A stretch of 64,000 nt of DNA from Epiperipatus broadwayi. Taxonomy: Eukaryota; Onychophora; Udeonychophora; Euonychophora; Peripatidae. The stretch lies in assembly GCA_028023455.1 (NCBI GenBank), contig JAQFVV010006238.1, forward strand, positions 3,914,572 through 3,978,571. Reading direction: 5' to 3'. Shown here piece by piece: positions 11,441 through 24,829 of this stretch (position 1 is its first letter; each line of letters begins with the position of its first letter). Below the pieces are notes generated by a model. It was given only the letters and a program-made list of their open reading frames with translations, ran no database searches and was not told the origin of the DNA. Both the position numbers and the translations under genes were made by a program.

Positions 11441-14019
11441 AATTAATACCTTCTGTAACTCAGAATATATCTAAAGTTTATATTTAAAGCAAATAAATAT
11501 AATATTAAAATAATAACTTGCATTTATATACAGCAATAATTAATGCTTCAAAATATTATAAATTTTGTACATAATCTGTGCAGAAAATAAGAGGTAAATT
11601 TCAATTTATGGCTTATTTAAAAAATAAAGCAACACTGAATTAACGGAACTATGATAATCTGTAATTTCAAATACGCCTAACGGTATCTTCTAAACAATTT
11701 CATTATTATCCTTTGTACATCATATTTTTGGACATAATATCTCATAGAACTTATGTGGTATGTACGTTGCATTAGAAAATGACCCCATAGACAGTTACCT
11801 TTCCATTAACAAGCTTTTCTATATTATTGGATCTTCTCAGTGTGTTAAATTATATTACCCGTCTCTTGATTTGCACATCAGTATCTTGTTTATCTCTTGT
11901 TCATTTAAAATATACACGTTAGTCTTACAATCAGTTAGGAAATTCGATATATCTTAAACGCATCGTTTTTTTTAAATCCCGACCCCCCCCCTCCCATTTT
12001 TTAAAGTGGCTTAAGTGAGATTTAGAGAAACTTTGATGTTTCTCGAAATATTTCGAACCTTCCATATTTTAAATAGTTTTTATATTATGTACACATGCAC
12101 ATAAACACACACATAACAATAATATAACGAAAACGTTTAATAATTTTGGTGAATATTTTTATAATTGTAAATATTTATAGTAAATGATTGATAGATTTGT
12201 TTTTGAGTTTATATATAAACCATATATATATATATTGGAGAGTGCATACTTTTTTTAAAAATTATTTTTTAGTGAGGTACAGGTATTAACAAAGCATTCA
12301 TACGAGGATTTCTAGGGAATGATTTAATAAGGGTTGTATGTAACAATAATTTCTGCCGACTAGAAATCGTTTTTTGTTTTTTATTCCCTCAAAAGTCTCT
12401 GCTTTTACTGTTTTAATTCTTTTTTTCTGCAATTACGCTTACTACTACATCTTTTCTTAAGATCATTCATCATTTTCTATTTTCTTCCTCTTTTACCGTT
12501 TTTATCTTTATACAAAAGTACCATTGCATGTACACATGAAATGCTGACGTTAAATTACAAAAAAAAAAGAAAATAAATACAGTTGTGAGTTTTGATACTA
12601 ATGTTTTTCAGCTTGCAAATAAGATTTTGGTTGTTTATCTACGTTAGACTTCGTAACATTAACTTGTTATGTCTTGAGTTGTTTTCAAATGTAAATGTAT
12701 AAATGGATTCCGCCACTTGTCTGATACGCTAACTTTTCCACCAGATTACCATTAGAATGGATTGAAATATACGATCCGTCTTTGTGAATAGACCAGCGGG
12801 CTGTTAGATTTATTTAGATTTAGCTTCTCTTTAACATTTAAATAAAATATACATCGGTGCTTTTTTTAAAAAAAAAAAAAAAATTAATTATAATAAATTT
12901 TATATATATGTATATAACTTTTATAATCATTATTACAGTTCATTTATTTAATCCAGTAATTAATTTTGAAGAGTAACTGCAAAAATGTTTAAATGGCTTG
13001 ATTTTATTATTCATATTTTAAATCTCCCTTCATTGGATTGAGAAAATAATATATTACTTTCATATTTTAAAAATGGAAGAAGCCATAGCGAATGAATAGA
13101 GTTCTTTTAACTGATCTGGGTTCTATATTTAGCATTCTCATTGATTTTAACCCTTTATTATCTATATTGTTATTTTCTTACATGATTCAAAATTAATAAA
13201 TTTGCTTACGTTGTATTTGTTTATCAGGTGATTGATGCATATATATTTACTTATTACATAATTAATCTGTCGTTATGCATAATTATGTGATTTACTTCTT
13301 TACGTAATGTCTCTGTAGCACTTTATGTTTAATAGAAATAAATGCGATGCGTGGTTTAGGGCAGAAGATAAGATTCTGCATTCGACTTTAGTTATTTCTA
13401 GCGCTCGAAAATTTTATGAAGAAAATCATTCAACTATTAGAAAATCGACCCCCCCCCTCTAGACTTTCTGCTATTTTTATTTACCTCAATGTGGAGAAAA
13501 GTTTAATTGTCTAAAATGTTATCTTCAATTTCCTTAGAGTGCAACATGAAAATCTCACCAGGTTATTACTACCTTACAATTTAAAGCTTTTCTTTTCACA
13601 TCCCTCTAACAAACTTCATTATCTCTTCCATTTATTTTACATTTAGTGTTTGTTGGCATTTGGGGAGTATGTTTTCAGCAATATGTCCTGCTTAGTTTTA
13701 ATTTATTCTCTTGAGTCTGTCTGTGGTGTATACACTTTTATAGTCTTTTTTTTTTTGTTATTTATTGCATATAGTTTTCTTTATTAAAATATATCAAGTT
13801 TTCTTTATTGTGGAACCTGCAGTTTCTATATATATATATATTTATATTCATTGTCTTAACTAGTAGGAAAACTTTTATTTGCTAAAAGCTTTCATTCAAG
13901 GAACATTGTTATAAATGTATGTTTAATATATTATTTTTATTTAAAAGTATTCCATTCTATGATTAATTTATCACTTGTGGATCCTCTTATATTCATTGAT
14001 TTTTTCTATAATTTCTCTC
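11441..14019. other. AT-rich DNA, no gene seen
   Basis: Contains C runs near 11983 and 13449, a 13-A run near 12871, and short AT tracts. The frames are short and unrecognised. Slightly higher GC near 12700-12800 has no coding pattern I can identify. Confidence 0.5.
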
Positions 14020-14345
14020 AACATTTAGGCATTTCATTTGCGATGCCTTGTTACTCTTAACATAAATCTCTGCTAAGTGTCCAAATCTTAGATCCATAAT
14101 AAGACCTTACATATTTAAAATCTTCCATTTCAAACAGGCATATTTTCTTTTAATACCAAACTATTTCTATCAAAAGCACTCTATCCATGTTTAATTCTGT
14201 GATTAATTTTGTCCTTTATGTCTCCATCTGCATTCATAATCTGACTAGGGCATTTGTAAATGTTAACTACTTCTTATTCTTGATTATTAATCAATCTTTA
14301 TTTTTTTCTTTTGAGAAATTTTATTGAACATTACAGTACTTTAGT
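14020..14345 (-). mobile_element. LINE fragment (RTE-like), degraded
   Basis: This matches part of the minus-strand LINE at 41148-42020 in order. TTTAATTCTGTGATTAATTT corresponds to TTTAATTCTATGATTAATTT there; the CTCCATCTGCATTCATAATC and TTTGTAAATGTTAACTAC segments also correspond, as do words around ATCTTAGATCCATAATAAG. No intact frame remains. Confidence 0.6.
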
Positions 14346-14919
14346 CATTTTTGGATTTATCTTTATTCCTACTATATATATATATATATAAAATAATACT
14401 CATAGAGTTTCAATATAAAATTTTAACAATATTGTACCAAGTACGGCAAAGCATGGAAGCATTATTAATTGTGTGCGCACTTGTGTGCACACATGTGCAT
14501 CTATATATATGCATGTCTATAACCACTAAGTTTGATCATTTCAATTGATAAAATCTAGGTTTTGTATAAAATTTATATCTCACTACAATTATATGTTAGA
14601 TATGTGTAAACACCCATCACATTTGTTTCTCTATTTAAAGATTGATGATGGCTGTTAAAAAAAAAAAAATATATGAATAGCTTGTTAAGAGATCACATGC
14701 CATTTGAACATAAAGGTAACGAATCTTTGAGGTTGAGTCTACCACTCCAATCGTGCTAAGGAATGCATATGGTATCACATGATCACATTTCCTATACTAG
14801 CACATTAATTGATGATAAACAGAGCAAAACTCTCCATACAGTATTGCCACCGATGCTAAACAGAGTAATCAATGGATGCCAGAATGCTTGTGCATAAAAT
14901 CCCTATCTAATGCATACTC

Positions 14920-14978
14920 ATCCAATATCCCCAGACTAGTTTCTGGCTTGTGGCCTTCGTCAGTGAGGAGCTTTGGAT
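14920..14978 (-). ncRNA. Hammerhead ribozyme fold (left copy)
   Basis: This is the reverse complement, base for base, of the fold at 15702-15760: the same stem I strands, CUGACGA core, stem II, GAAAC, and predicted cleavage after the C of CUAGUC. It points away from the other copy. Confidence 0.65.
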
Positions 14979-15701
14979 CTGAGAGCACTGCATCTAGATC
15001 TTAGGATCTAATGCAACCCTCTAGCAACAACCTTTTATCTCTACTTAACTACAAAACTATGAGAATGAAATTGAAAACACAAAAAATATTTTCAATCTAA
15101 GCTCAATAGCTTATATAGTCATATGGGTCTGAACTCGTTCAGCACCCATACATTTTGGTGTCTTTGGCTCTTTTACAACCATAGCCACCACTATCCTATT
15201 AGGCAGGATTGGTGTTAAACCATTAAGCATCACATGATCACATTTCCTATACTAGCACATTAATTGTTGATAAACAGAGCAAAACTCTCCATACAGTATT
15301 GGATGAGTAGGCATTAGATAGCGATTTTATGCACAAGCATTCTGACATCCTATGATTACTCTGTTTAGCATGGGTGGCAATACTGTATGGAGAGTTTTGC
15401 TCTGTTTATCAACAATTAATGTGCTAGTATAGGAAATGTGATCATGTGATGCTTAATGGTTTAACACCAATCCTGCCTAATAGGGTAGTGGTGGCTATGG
15501 TTGTAAAAGAGCCAAAGACACCAAAATGTATGGGTGCTGAACTGAGTTCAGACCCATATGACTATATAAGCTATTGAGCTTAGATTGAAAATATTTTTTG
15601 TGTTTTCAATTTCATTCTCATAGTTTTGTAGTTAAGTAGAGATAAAAGGTGGTTGCTAGAGGGTTGCATTAGATCCTAAGATCTAGATGCAGTGCTCTCA
15701 G

Positions 15702-15760
15702 ATCCAAAGCTCCTCACTGACGAAGGCCACAAGCCAGAAACTAGTCTGGGGATATTGGAT
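15702..15760 (+). ncRNA. Hammerhead ribozyme fold (right copy)
   Basis: Stem I pairs ATCCAA (15702-15707) with TTGGAT (15755-15760) and TCCTCA (15711-15716) with TGGGGA (15747-15752, one G-U). The core CTGACGA lies at 15717-15723. Stem II is GGC/GCC around a short loop, and GAAA lies at 15737-15740. A one-pair stem III (C15741, G15744) is followed by UC, with cleavage expected after 15746. Minimal stem III hammerheads of this type are known from Penelope-like elements and are reported to act as dimers. An A-A mismatch closes stem II where G-C is usual, so activity is uncertain. Confidence 0.7.
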
Positions 15761-16116
15761 GAGTAGGCATTAGATAGGGATTTTATGCACAAGCATTCTG
15801 GCATCCATTGATTACTCTGTTTAGCACGGGTGGCAATACTGTATGGAATGCATATGGTATTAAAGGTGTCAAATTATAGTTAAAAACATATTTAAAATAA
15901 AATTGCAAATATTGTATGTGATTTAAATCACCAGAATAGATTTTATTCTTCAAACATTCTAATCTATTGTACTTTATTTTTCACCTTCCTCATGTGGCAG
16001 AAATCACATTAATTTGTTTTGCCTATGGTTTTTTTTTTGTCATTTATGAGTTTTTTTTATATACAGTTCTTTTATTTGTTATTCTCTCTGTTTGTCATTT
16101 CAAGTACACCTCTAAA

Positions 16117-16205
16117 GGTCAAGGGTTGGTGGCCTAGCGGTTAGCATAGCTGCCTTCCTAGAAGCTGGCCTGAGTTCACTTCCAAAGCAACATATTTGAC
16201 ATAAG
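16117..16205 (+). mobile_element. tRNA-derived SINE, family 1 relative
   Basis: GGTTGGTGGCCTAGCGGTTA gives an A-box-like start, CATAGCTGCCTT follows as in the other family-1 copies, and GAGTTCACTTCC is a weak B-box. The tail end and target duplication are not clear, so it is an older or different subfamily. Confidence 0.6.
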
Positions 16206-16637
16206 TCTTATTTTGTTTTCAGTTTTTTTTAAACATCAAAATAAGAAATATCTCGGGTATAATATTTTGTGAATTGTCCTATATTGTTCATGATCAGGAT
16301 TGATAACTTGGTGAGTCTTTCAAATTTTTAGGATAATGGCTATTTTCCAAGCAGTAGGATTTTATTTTTCAATGTCAACTTTATGGTAGGGGAACTTTTT
16401 TACATATTCAGTAGATACACTAAGCATACATTGACAAAATAAGTGTTATCTTATGATGAAAAGGGAAACCAACACATTGTTGTAATGCTCTAGAAGAAGA
16501 AATTATTTATAGCCCTGTCTTTTCCCAAGCCTGATTCTATCATCTAATGGCGACTCAGTTTTGTTCACAATTTTTTTTATTGTTTTAAGTTTATTGTATA
16601 TTGATGCCTATGTTGATCTTGATTATATATATATATA

Positions 16638-16735
16638 TTCCACCTTTATTGTTAAAAGGAGGTTGCCTTGACAACAGTTTGAAATTGTTGATTGTTATTG
16701 ATGTTGGGATTGTCTAAGAGTTGACACATTTTTAA
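16638..16735 (+). repeat. Half unit of the 4.9-kb palindrome family
   Basis: TTGATTGTTATTGATGTTGG and GATTGTCTAAGAGTTGAC match the right arm of the element at 4899-5027. It is preceded by CCACCTTTATTGTTAAAAGG and GGTTGCCTTGACAACAG, which also precede the copy at 18143-18243. Confidence 0.6.
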
Positions 16736-17274
16736 TATATGTGTATATTTAATGCACTAGAGAGCAGACTAAATGAAAGGGGTAAGATGAATAATAGGAA
16801 AGAAATTAAGAATAGTTAGCAGGTAATAGTGAGATTTACTCAGAGAATGCATCATGTATTCTCTCCCTAAAAATGTGTAAGGCCAAGTATTGACTTAATA
16901 CATTGTCTATCATTTTATCCTTTCTGAGGAACACCAGATTACTTGCTTGGCAGATCATCTTTATCTTAGAAAAAGTAAGGTTAATACAGCATTAAGATTT
17001 AATTAGATTTAAAAAAATTAAATTATTTAGGTTCTAGTAGCTAGAATTTGAAGTGACATATTAAGTCTCTACGGTTTATTCTCGATTGCATCTGAAGACA
17101 AACTATTGGAAATGGATACAGAATTTTAAACACATTCTAATACTGATATTTTTCTATAAGAGGAAAAAAGAAGAAATTTGGTCATTTATTTTGTTGATAA
17201 AGTGTAATTAGGAAGGAAAGAATAGCATAATTCTATCACATGATTTCAGCTTACATATTGCTGCTTTAGCAGCA

Positions 17275-17505
17275 TATATTTTTCTTTTCTACTTTTATGC
17301 CACCTACCATAAACTTTAGTAACTAATAGATACCAGATGATAATGCTTAATTAGGTCAGTTGTCTATAATCTTGAAACTAGTCTAGGACAGCACACAATA
17401 GGGATTAATTAAGGACTGTCATCTGGCATATATTAATTACTAAAACTTACAGTAGATGGCATTAGAAGTGGTGAAATATGTTTCTAAAAGGAAAAATAGG
17501 TGAAG
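17275..17505. mobile_element. Diverged foldback element
   Basis: Left arm 17282-17365 (CCATAAACTTTAGTAACTAA, ACCAGATGATAATGCTTAAT) is the approximate reverse complement of 17400-17500 (ATTAAGGACTGTCATCTGGC, AATTACTAAAACTTACAGTA). The centre has GAAACTAGTCTAGG and ATAGGGATT, close to the words downstream of the hammerhead core in the 15-kb element. It may be an old relative, which is weak inference. Confidence 0.5.
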
Positions 17506-18142
17506 TTTTATCTTTTGGTGATATCAAAATATTTGGTCCAATACGGGACTAATATTTCACTATTGAATAAATTGAAATGATTTCCAAACAAGAAAGATTA
17601 ATAAAGAATGAAGCCATAAACCATTGTATACTAGATGTTTTTATAAGGAACATAATGAAATTGCTACAAGTTTGTTCTTCATAAATGTTTTTGGCAGAGG
17701 AGTGCAATCTTTGAGCAAATTTTATAACTTGTTGTAACAGGAGTATTCCCTTCCAAATTTAATTGAGATTATTTAGATTTCTATAAAACAAAACTTTGAT
17801 CTAATATGAAGATTTAGTGCAAGAGGTGCAGTACAGATGCCAAGCCTTTCTTTAGGTTTATCTAGATCAAAATATTTAATTTTTTCTCTTTATATAGCTG
17901 TAATATAAAAGATTACTTTTATAAACTCATTTACATTTATTATTTAAATAATACATTGGAGCAATTTGACAATTGTAACTGTAGTTTGAATGTTATAATT
18001 GAGTATTTATTAGTTTGCATTCAAAACAGATTATATTTACCTGTTTAAGATGATTTATTTAATTATATTAATAATTTCAATATCTGTGATCAAGTTGCAA
18101 TCTTTAGTGTCTATATAAATATATTGCACCATAAAGGTGGGA

Positions 18143-18243
18143 TTCCACTTTTATTGCTAAAAAGTGGTTGCCTTGACAACCAATTGAGATTGTTGATTGT
18201 TATTGATATTGGGATTGTCTAAGTGTTGACTGGTTTTAATGAA
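18143..18243 (+). repeat. Half unit of the 4.9-kb palindrome family
   Basis: GAGATTGTTGATTGTTATTG, GATATTGGGATTGTCTAAGT and GACTGGTTTTAATGA match the 4899-5027 right arm almost base for base. The upstream part (CCACTTTTATTGCTAAAAAG) is shared with the copy at 16638. Confidence 0.65.
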
Positions 18244-18354
18244 GATTACTTTTATATGGTATAAGTATCTAGAACATAATAAGTACCATCTATTGGAATT
18301 ATTTTTTTAAAATTCAATTTCTTAAATAGTTAACTATTACTTTTTTGAAACAAT

Positions 18355-18870
18355 CTTGGTGGTTTAGGGCACTGGTAGATAGAATATCAGGTTCTGGAGC
18401 ATACGGTTCTCAAATCTATTCTAGTTCTGGCACTTCTAATGCTCAAACTCCTCACAAACTCCTAAGCAATAAAGCCTTATATTTCCTTTTGCTCTGCATA
18501 GTTTGACACAGTAGTAAGATGTCAGATTCTAGAGCATAAGGTTCTCAAATCAATTCCAGTTTTGGCATTTCTGATGCTCAAACTTTTTCTGAGCTCCTAA
18601 GCAGAAAAGCCATTATATTGCCTCTACTTTGCATGGCTTGGTGCATTAGTAAGCTGGCAGACCCTTGAGTTTGTGGCTCTTTAATCTTGCCTAACTCTGC
18701 CTTTTAAATATGCAAACCATGATTGGATGCAGTGTTATACTGGAAGATTCTGCAGCCTCAAGTACTTGAATCAAAACTTCATTTTTTAACTGGTTTAACC
18801 TATTAATAGAGAAGTGGACTCTGGAATTTGAGATCTATGGATCGCAGGTTCTCTATAATTTCCGGTGTTC
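18355..18870 (+). repeat. Tandem array of diverged SINE-like units, family 2
   Basis: At least three and perhaps five units of roughly 110-135 bases follow one another. Each has a word like GGTTTGGCACAGTAGTAAG (A-box-like), TCTGGAGCATACGGTTCTCA, and GCTCAAACTCCTCACAAACT before an AAGCC end; units start near 18355, 18491 and 18621, with weaker ones near 18720 and 18815. Single relatives lie at 47635 and 55456. Strong divergence between units indicates an old array. Confidence 0.6.
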
Positions 18871-19543
18871 AGCATTCAATTTCTATTATTCTATTGATTT
18901 CTACATGTAAATATATCATACGATAAAATTATTTGTATTTATATATATAGTTTAATTGATTTTGAGTTAACTTTAGAATTATTTAAAATTCATATTTTAA
19001 ATAAGCTTTATTTTTATAATAGGTATCATAAAAACAGTAATTTAATTACACTATTGATTTTTTCAAATAAAAATTTCTCTTTGATTTTATTGTGATCTAC
19101 CGTTTCTGTACTTTGACAATTACGGTCGTGTTTATTTTACTTTTTTCAAACTATTATTTTTTAATTTGATTTTACTTAGAACTTTATTACGTATTAAAAA
19201 CTTATGTATTTAGGTTTACGTTGATATGTGTGTTAAAATCTTAATTTTTATGAAATTCCCGAGAAGCCAACTAAAGTAAAATATTGAGTTAAAATACTTT
19301 TTATTTATTGAATTACATATGTGTACATTTTCAGGAATATTTAATGATAAAAAGTCGTACATCTTCCCATTGTGTTTACAATCTGATTTTGGAATTCGGC
19401 AGGATAAAACATGGCAATTTTTTCATGTACTAATCAGACTTGGAGTCTTGACTAGACGGTAAAACTAAAACAGTGATGGAAAAAATTTCAAAATATCACT
19501 AACTAACAGTTGTCAAATTATTTGTCCATTGGCTGACTGATTC

Positions 19544-19925
<382 letters not shown>

Positions 19926-20324
19926 TTTCTATTTATTTATCCATTACATACACATATCTATTAATCTACTCATTTATATACATTTATTTGATATCATCTA
20001 TCACGGTCTCATCTCTGAATATTTTGGCTGTCTGTGTCTCTGTAGCTTTTTTTTATCTATCTGCTTGCCTATCTCATTCTTCCATTCATTTATGTATGTA
20101 TCTTTCTGCTTTTCATATGTTAATTGTATTCTGAGTTTCAGCCAAATCTAAATGGCCACATTCAGGAATAGCTGTCAAAAAAAATTGATAACGAAAGTTA
20201 TTAAAAAAAAGATGATAATTTCAAAAATATATATCCAGATTGGTTAAAATTGAAATTGTTTACAGTTTACTAATAACATTAATATTTAGAGATAAGTATA
20301 TTGTCTATACTGAATTTAATGTAA

Positions 20325-20560
20325 TTTAGAAGGGATTTGAACTCAGACTTTCAAGTTCCCTAATACTTTACCTTATACAACTGTTTTTTGTGCTGGTCAC
20401 ATGATGGTCTGGACCAATTGCTGAGTACTGGTTCAGCACAATATTGCAAATCATTTATCTTTTTTACATGTATGTGGTCATGTGTATTGGTTATATAAGA
20501 TGGAATGGATATCTGTAGTGAGCTTGAAAGTCAAAATTCAAATACTTTCTAAATTATAAT
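20325..20560. repeat. Foldback repeat family B, short copy
   Basis: It starts with AGGGATTTGAACTCAGACTT and ends with GAGCTTGAAAGTCAAAATTC, which are inverted relatives. In between are TGGTCTGGACCAATTGCTGA, GTACTGGTTCAGCA and TATTGGTTATATAAGATGGA, words shared by copies at 22425, 23330, 25490, 29835 and 32723-33902. Confidence 0.65.
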
Positions 20561-20661
20561 AACATTAATAGGATATTTGTATTTCTAGTCTTGATAGTTA
20601 TATAATATAATTATTTAAATATAGAATACTTTTTTTATAAAATGATAAATTTATAAATATA

Positions 20662-21893
20662 CATCTGGATCTCATTTTTTGTGATAGATAGGTTTCGCAG
20701 AAAATCCGCATTAAAAAAAATCACACAAAAATCTTGAAAAATAGGGGATAGATTCTGTAATTTTCAGAAATCACATAAAAGCAAAGCAACAAGGAAAAAT
20801 TATTCTAAAATTTGCATACAAAAAATAAGGAAATAAATTATGACCAATAAAAAATTTCAAATGTTTGAAAAAAATTGATACAAAACAAACTTTTTTTACT
20901 TTTTTTATTAACTCCAATATTTAATTTTACATTTTTATACATATTTTAGTCATTATCGCTATTTGACAATATGCAGTTTGTTTGTAAACTGGTAAGAAAT
21001 CAGATTTGTCATGTGATATGATGTGATGTCTCAAGAGGAAGTACAACTAGCACCACCTTAGGTCTTGTGCTGCATTAATGGTTTTTTATCAACAATGTAA
21101 TAGGTGATTAAACTTTAAAATGATGATTTTACTAATTGTTTATAAAGCTTGTAATATCCAGACATATGATTATTTAGCTCTCGTTGGAATTTAAGAGATT
21201 GTTCATTGCAGCAAACTCAGATTTCAGCATTTTCTGACATTTTTCTTTGTCTCACACATCAATGGAAAATCTGCGATTAAATGATTTTTACTTATCAGAA
21301 AATAATAAATTTATCTTCATTTGATAGATATTTTTGTTTACTACTGAAATAAATTTTAAATGTTCACATTTTGTTTCTATATTTAAAAAATGAGCTCACA
21401 ATCAAAGCAAAAAAGATTATACATTATCATTAGTAAAATTATTTTCAGTTTACAAAATCAACAAAATCTTCATTATTTATTTTAAAAATCTAAAAGAATG
21501 TTTATTTCTGTTATATCTAACAAAATATGTTTTAAAAGTTTAAAATTTTTGAATATTATTGCAATTTTTTTATACTCGTAAGTATAAATCTATTATTATT
21601 ATTTACTCATAAGTATTAAGTAGGTTATTTACATAAAAGCTAAGATTTTAAATAGCTTTAAACCATATTCATGTTAACTGGTAATATAACGTTATATTTT
21701 TGAAAAAAAAAAGTATTTCAAGTCAAAATAAGTTATTAATAATTTAAATTTCTTGATATCTAATAAATATAATGAAATATGAATTTCTTTATTGCATAAA
21801 AGAAAACCCACATAAAAAGATAATAAGAAGAAACATGAATCGCATAACTTCAAAATCGCATTAAAAATATCCGCATAAAATGAGACCCAGGTT
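20662..21893. mobile_element. TA-flanked element, Tc1/mariner (Tigger-like) type, non-autonomous
   Basis: The left terminus CATCTGGATCTCATTTTTTG pairs with the right terminus CATAAAATGAGACCCAGGTT. TA lies on both sides (20660-20661, 21894-21895). Just inside are GATAGATAGGTTTCGCAGAA and ATCCGCATTAAAA-type subterminal words. The element at 36537-37398 has the same ends and the shared interior word CTCTCGTTGGAATTTAAGAG. No transposase frame is left, so mobilisation would need a related transposase in trans. The pogo/Tigger leaning rests on TA duplication and end style only. Confidence 0.72.
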
Positions 21894-22424
21894 TATAGTT
21901 ATTTGTTTAATTTATTAGTGTATGTAAAGTATTAACCACTACTAAATCATTAATGATAATCCTATGCATTATTTCTAATTGTTTAGCAACAATTAGATAA
22001 GGAGGATTTCTTTTTTCTCTCGCTCTGTATTTCATAAACTATGTTCTTGAAACACCAGAGTTTTGCAAAAAGTCTGTAAGTGCTCCATTAAAAACTATGA
22101 AAATTAGTGTCTCATATGATTTTAAATGCCGCTTCAAGTTGAAATATGTTTGAATATGCTGAAATGTGCTAGCAGAAGTATCATCATATACCCATTGTTC
22201 ACTGTGACATCAACAGTTATTAGAAATTTATTATAATAAGCGGACATCGACTATGTCAGTGGAACAAGTCTTATTCATGACAATACTTGTTTATTTATCA
22301 CTTCATTGCATTATTTTGCTTAAATATATATAATTTATTGCCATTAAAATTTTTTATTAGCATTTTTGATTACTGAGGATTTTCTATTATAAAATTTTTT
22401 AAAATAATAATTTAATATATAAGG

Positions 22425-23545
22425 GATTTGAACTCACACTTTCACACAGCCCTCAACTCTCCATGCCATCGCATATTGCTGACCCACCTGATCACACACA
22501 TGTTGAAAAGATAAATAATGACCAATATACATATTTTATGCTAAACCAGTACTCATCAGTTGGTCCAGATTACCATCTCCACACATATATGCAATCAGTA
22601 CTCAGCTTTATATTAAGATAGCCAATCTTCATACTTTAATAGACAGGCTTCAAACTACTCCAACCCACAATTCTTCCGCCATCCATATCATTGAAAATCT
22701 GATGATGGAACGTTCAAAGCCCACAATTATAAATTATTTCTTCTTATGCTTACATTAAATATTTATTTCAGCATAATGGCTTTCAATCATTTCACAATCA
22801 AATCAAAGTACAGTAACAGACTCAACACTATCCCGGATATGAATATTCAGCTTTCTAATATTGGGCCTGATATCAGAACAATTTGTAATTCAATGATCCA
22901 AAAACATGCCATTAAGAACCAAATTTTACTATACATATATACTAATTTATTTTACTATTTTCACGTGCTCTGTTTTATATAATTTAAATTGGATAGTAAA
23001 TATTTATTTTGTTTTCTTAACTCTTATATTCACTGGTTTAATTTATTTACTTTTTATATCTACCTACCGTTTAAAATAAGTTCGGTATTCTGTTAAAATT
23101 TCAGAATTTGTGAAGTCTTCTATTCTATAAAAAGCTAGGCAAATGCTATTTTAGCTTATCATAAATATATAAAGACAACATGTATTTAACCAACCATAAA
23201 TGAGAGTAAAATTTAAATTAACTAAGATATAATTAAAATTCATAATTAAATAGTTTAATTTTAAACTTTAAAGATAGAATAAGTCGTTATTTTTTTTAGC
23301 ACCGTTTTAAAATACATTTCTACCAAATATGCCAATGAATATAGAAAATATCCATTGCTGAGCACTGATTATATATATGAGGATAGTAATCTAGACCAAC
23401 TGATGATTGCTGGTTTAGCATGAAATACGTGTATTGGTGATTGTTTATCTTTTCAACATGTGTGTGATCAGGTGGGTCAGCAATATGAGATGGCACTGAG
23501 AGTAGTGGGTCGTGTGAATGTCTGAGTTCGAATCCCGCTTATATC
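22425..23545. mobile_element. Foldback repeat family B, copy with long spacer
   Basis: Bases 22425-22720 (GGGATTTGAACTCACACTTT through GAAAATCTGATGATGG) are mirrored by 23330-23545, which ends GTCTGAGTTCGAATCCCGC. That last word is a good Pol III B-box match (GTTCGAATCC). The middle 600 bases, including a short unrecognised frame at 22746-22982, are AT-rich without motif. Arms are diverged, so the unit is old or composite. Confidence 0.6.
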
Positions 23546-23838
23546 ACATATATAAATGCAGGTTTAAGTCTGTGCAATGTATTAATACTAGCTGGAAAAA
23601 TATACAAAAAAATATCATTTACAATATCATTAACCATAATCCATTGCAACATAAGTTACTTATTCCTAATTGCTTTGCAATGACTAGAAAAAGATGATTC
23701 TATTTTACATATTTGTATAAAGCTGATAATTCTAATTTTTTAATGTTTATATAGGTATATTATAAAATATGCTAATTATTGCATAGATTTGAATATTTTG
23801 AAGATAATGAATATGTTTTTAAATTTATCTTTTTATGC

Positions 23839-24829
<991 letters not shown>

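Larger units (their letters stand above)
14776..15844. mobile_element. Large foldback retro-unit with two opposed hammerhead folds
   Basis: The left half (to about 15330) is the near-perfect reverse complement of the right half (from about 15403); only a 77-base segment near 15325-15400 separates them. The right half runs from CTGTTTATCAACAATTAATG through a unique 300-base part to the hammerhead at 15702-15760 and ends at AATACTGTATGGA. The left half carries the same unit reversed, plus about 50 bases of a second tandem unit start. GGAATGCATATGGTAT occurs at 14760-14775 and 15845-15860, a probable target duplication (outer edge uncertain by a few bases). Near-identity of the arms suggests recent formation or gene conversion. 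Known Penelope-like elements carry terminal repeats with minimal hammerheads, which is the basis for the family guess. No protein is encoded. Confidence 0.8.

Noticed and set aside
17390-17410. Hammerhead at the centre of the 17.3-kb foldback
   Set aside because: GAAACTAGTCTAGG is present, but no CUGANGA core or stem I partner is found.
23505-23540. Functional tRNA gene near a perfect B-box
   Set aside because: Only the B-box word is good; no cloverleaf can be drawn, and the word is the terminus of repeat family B.
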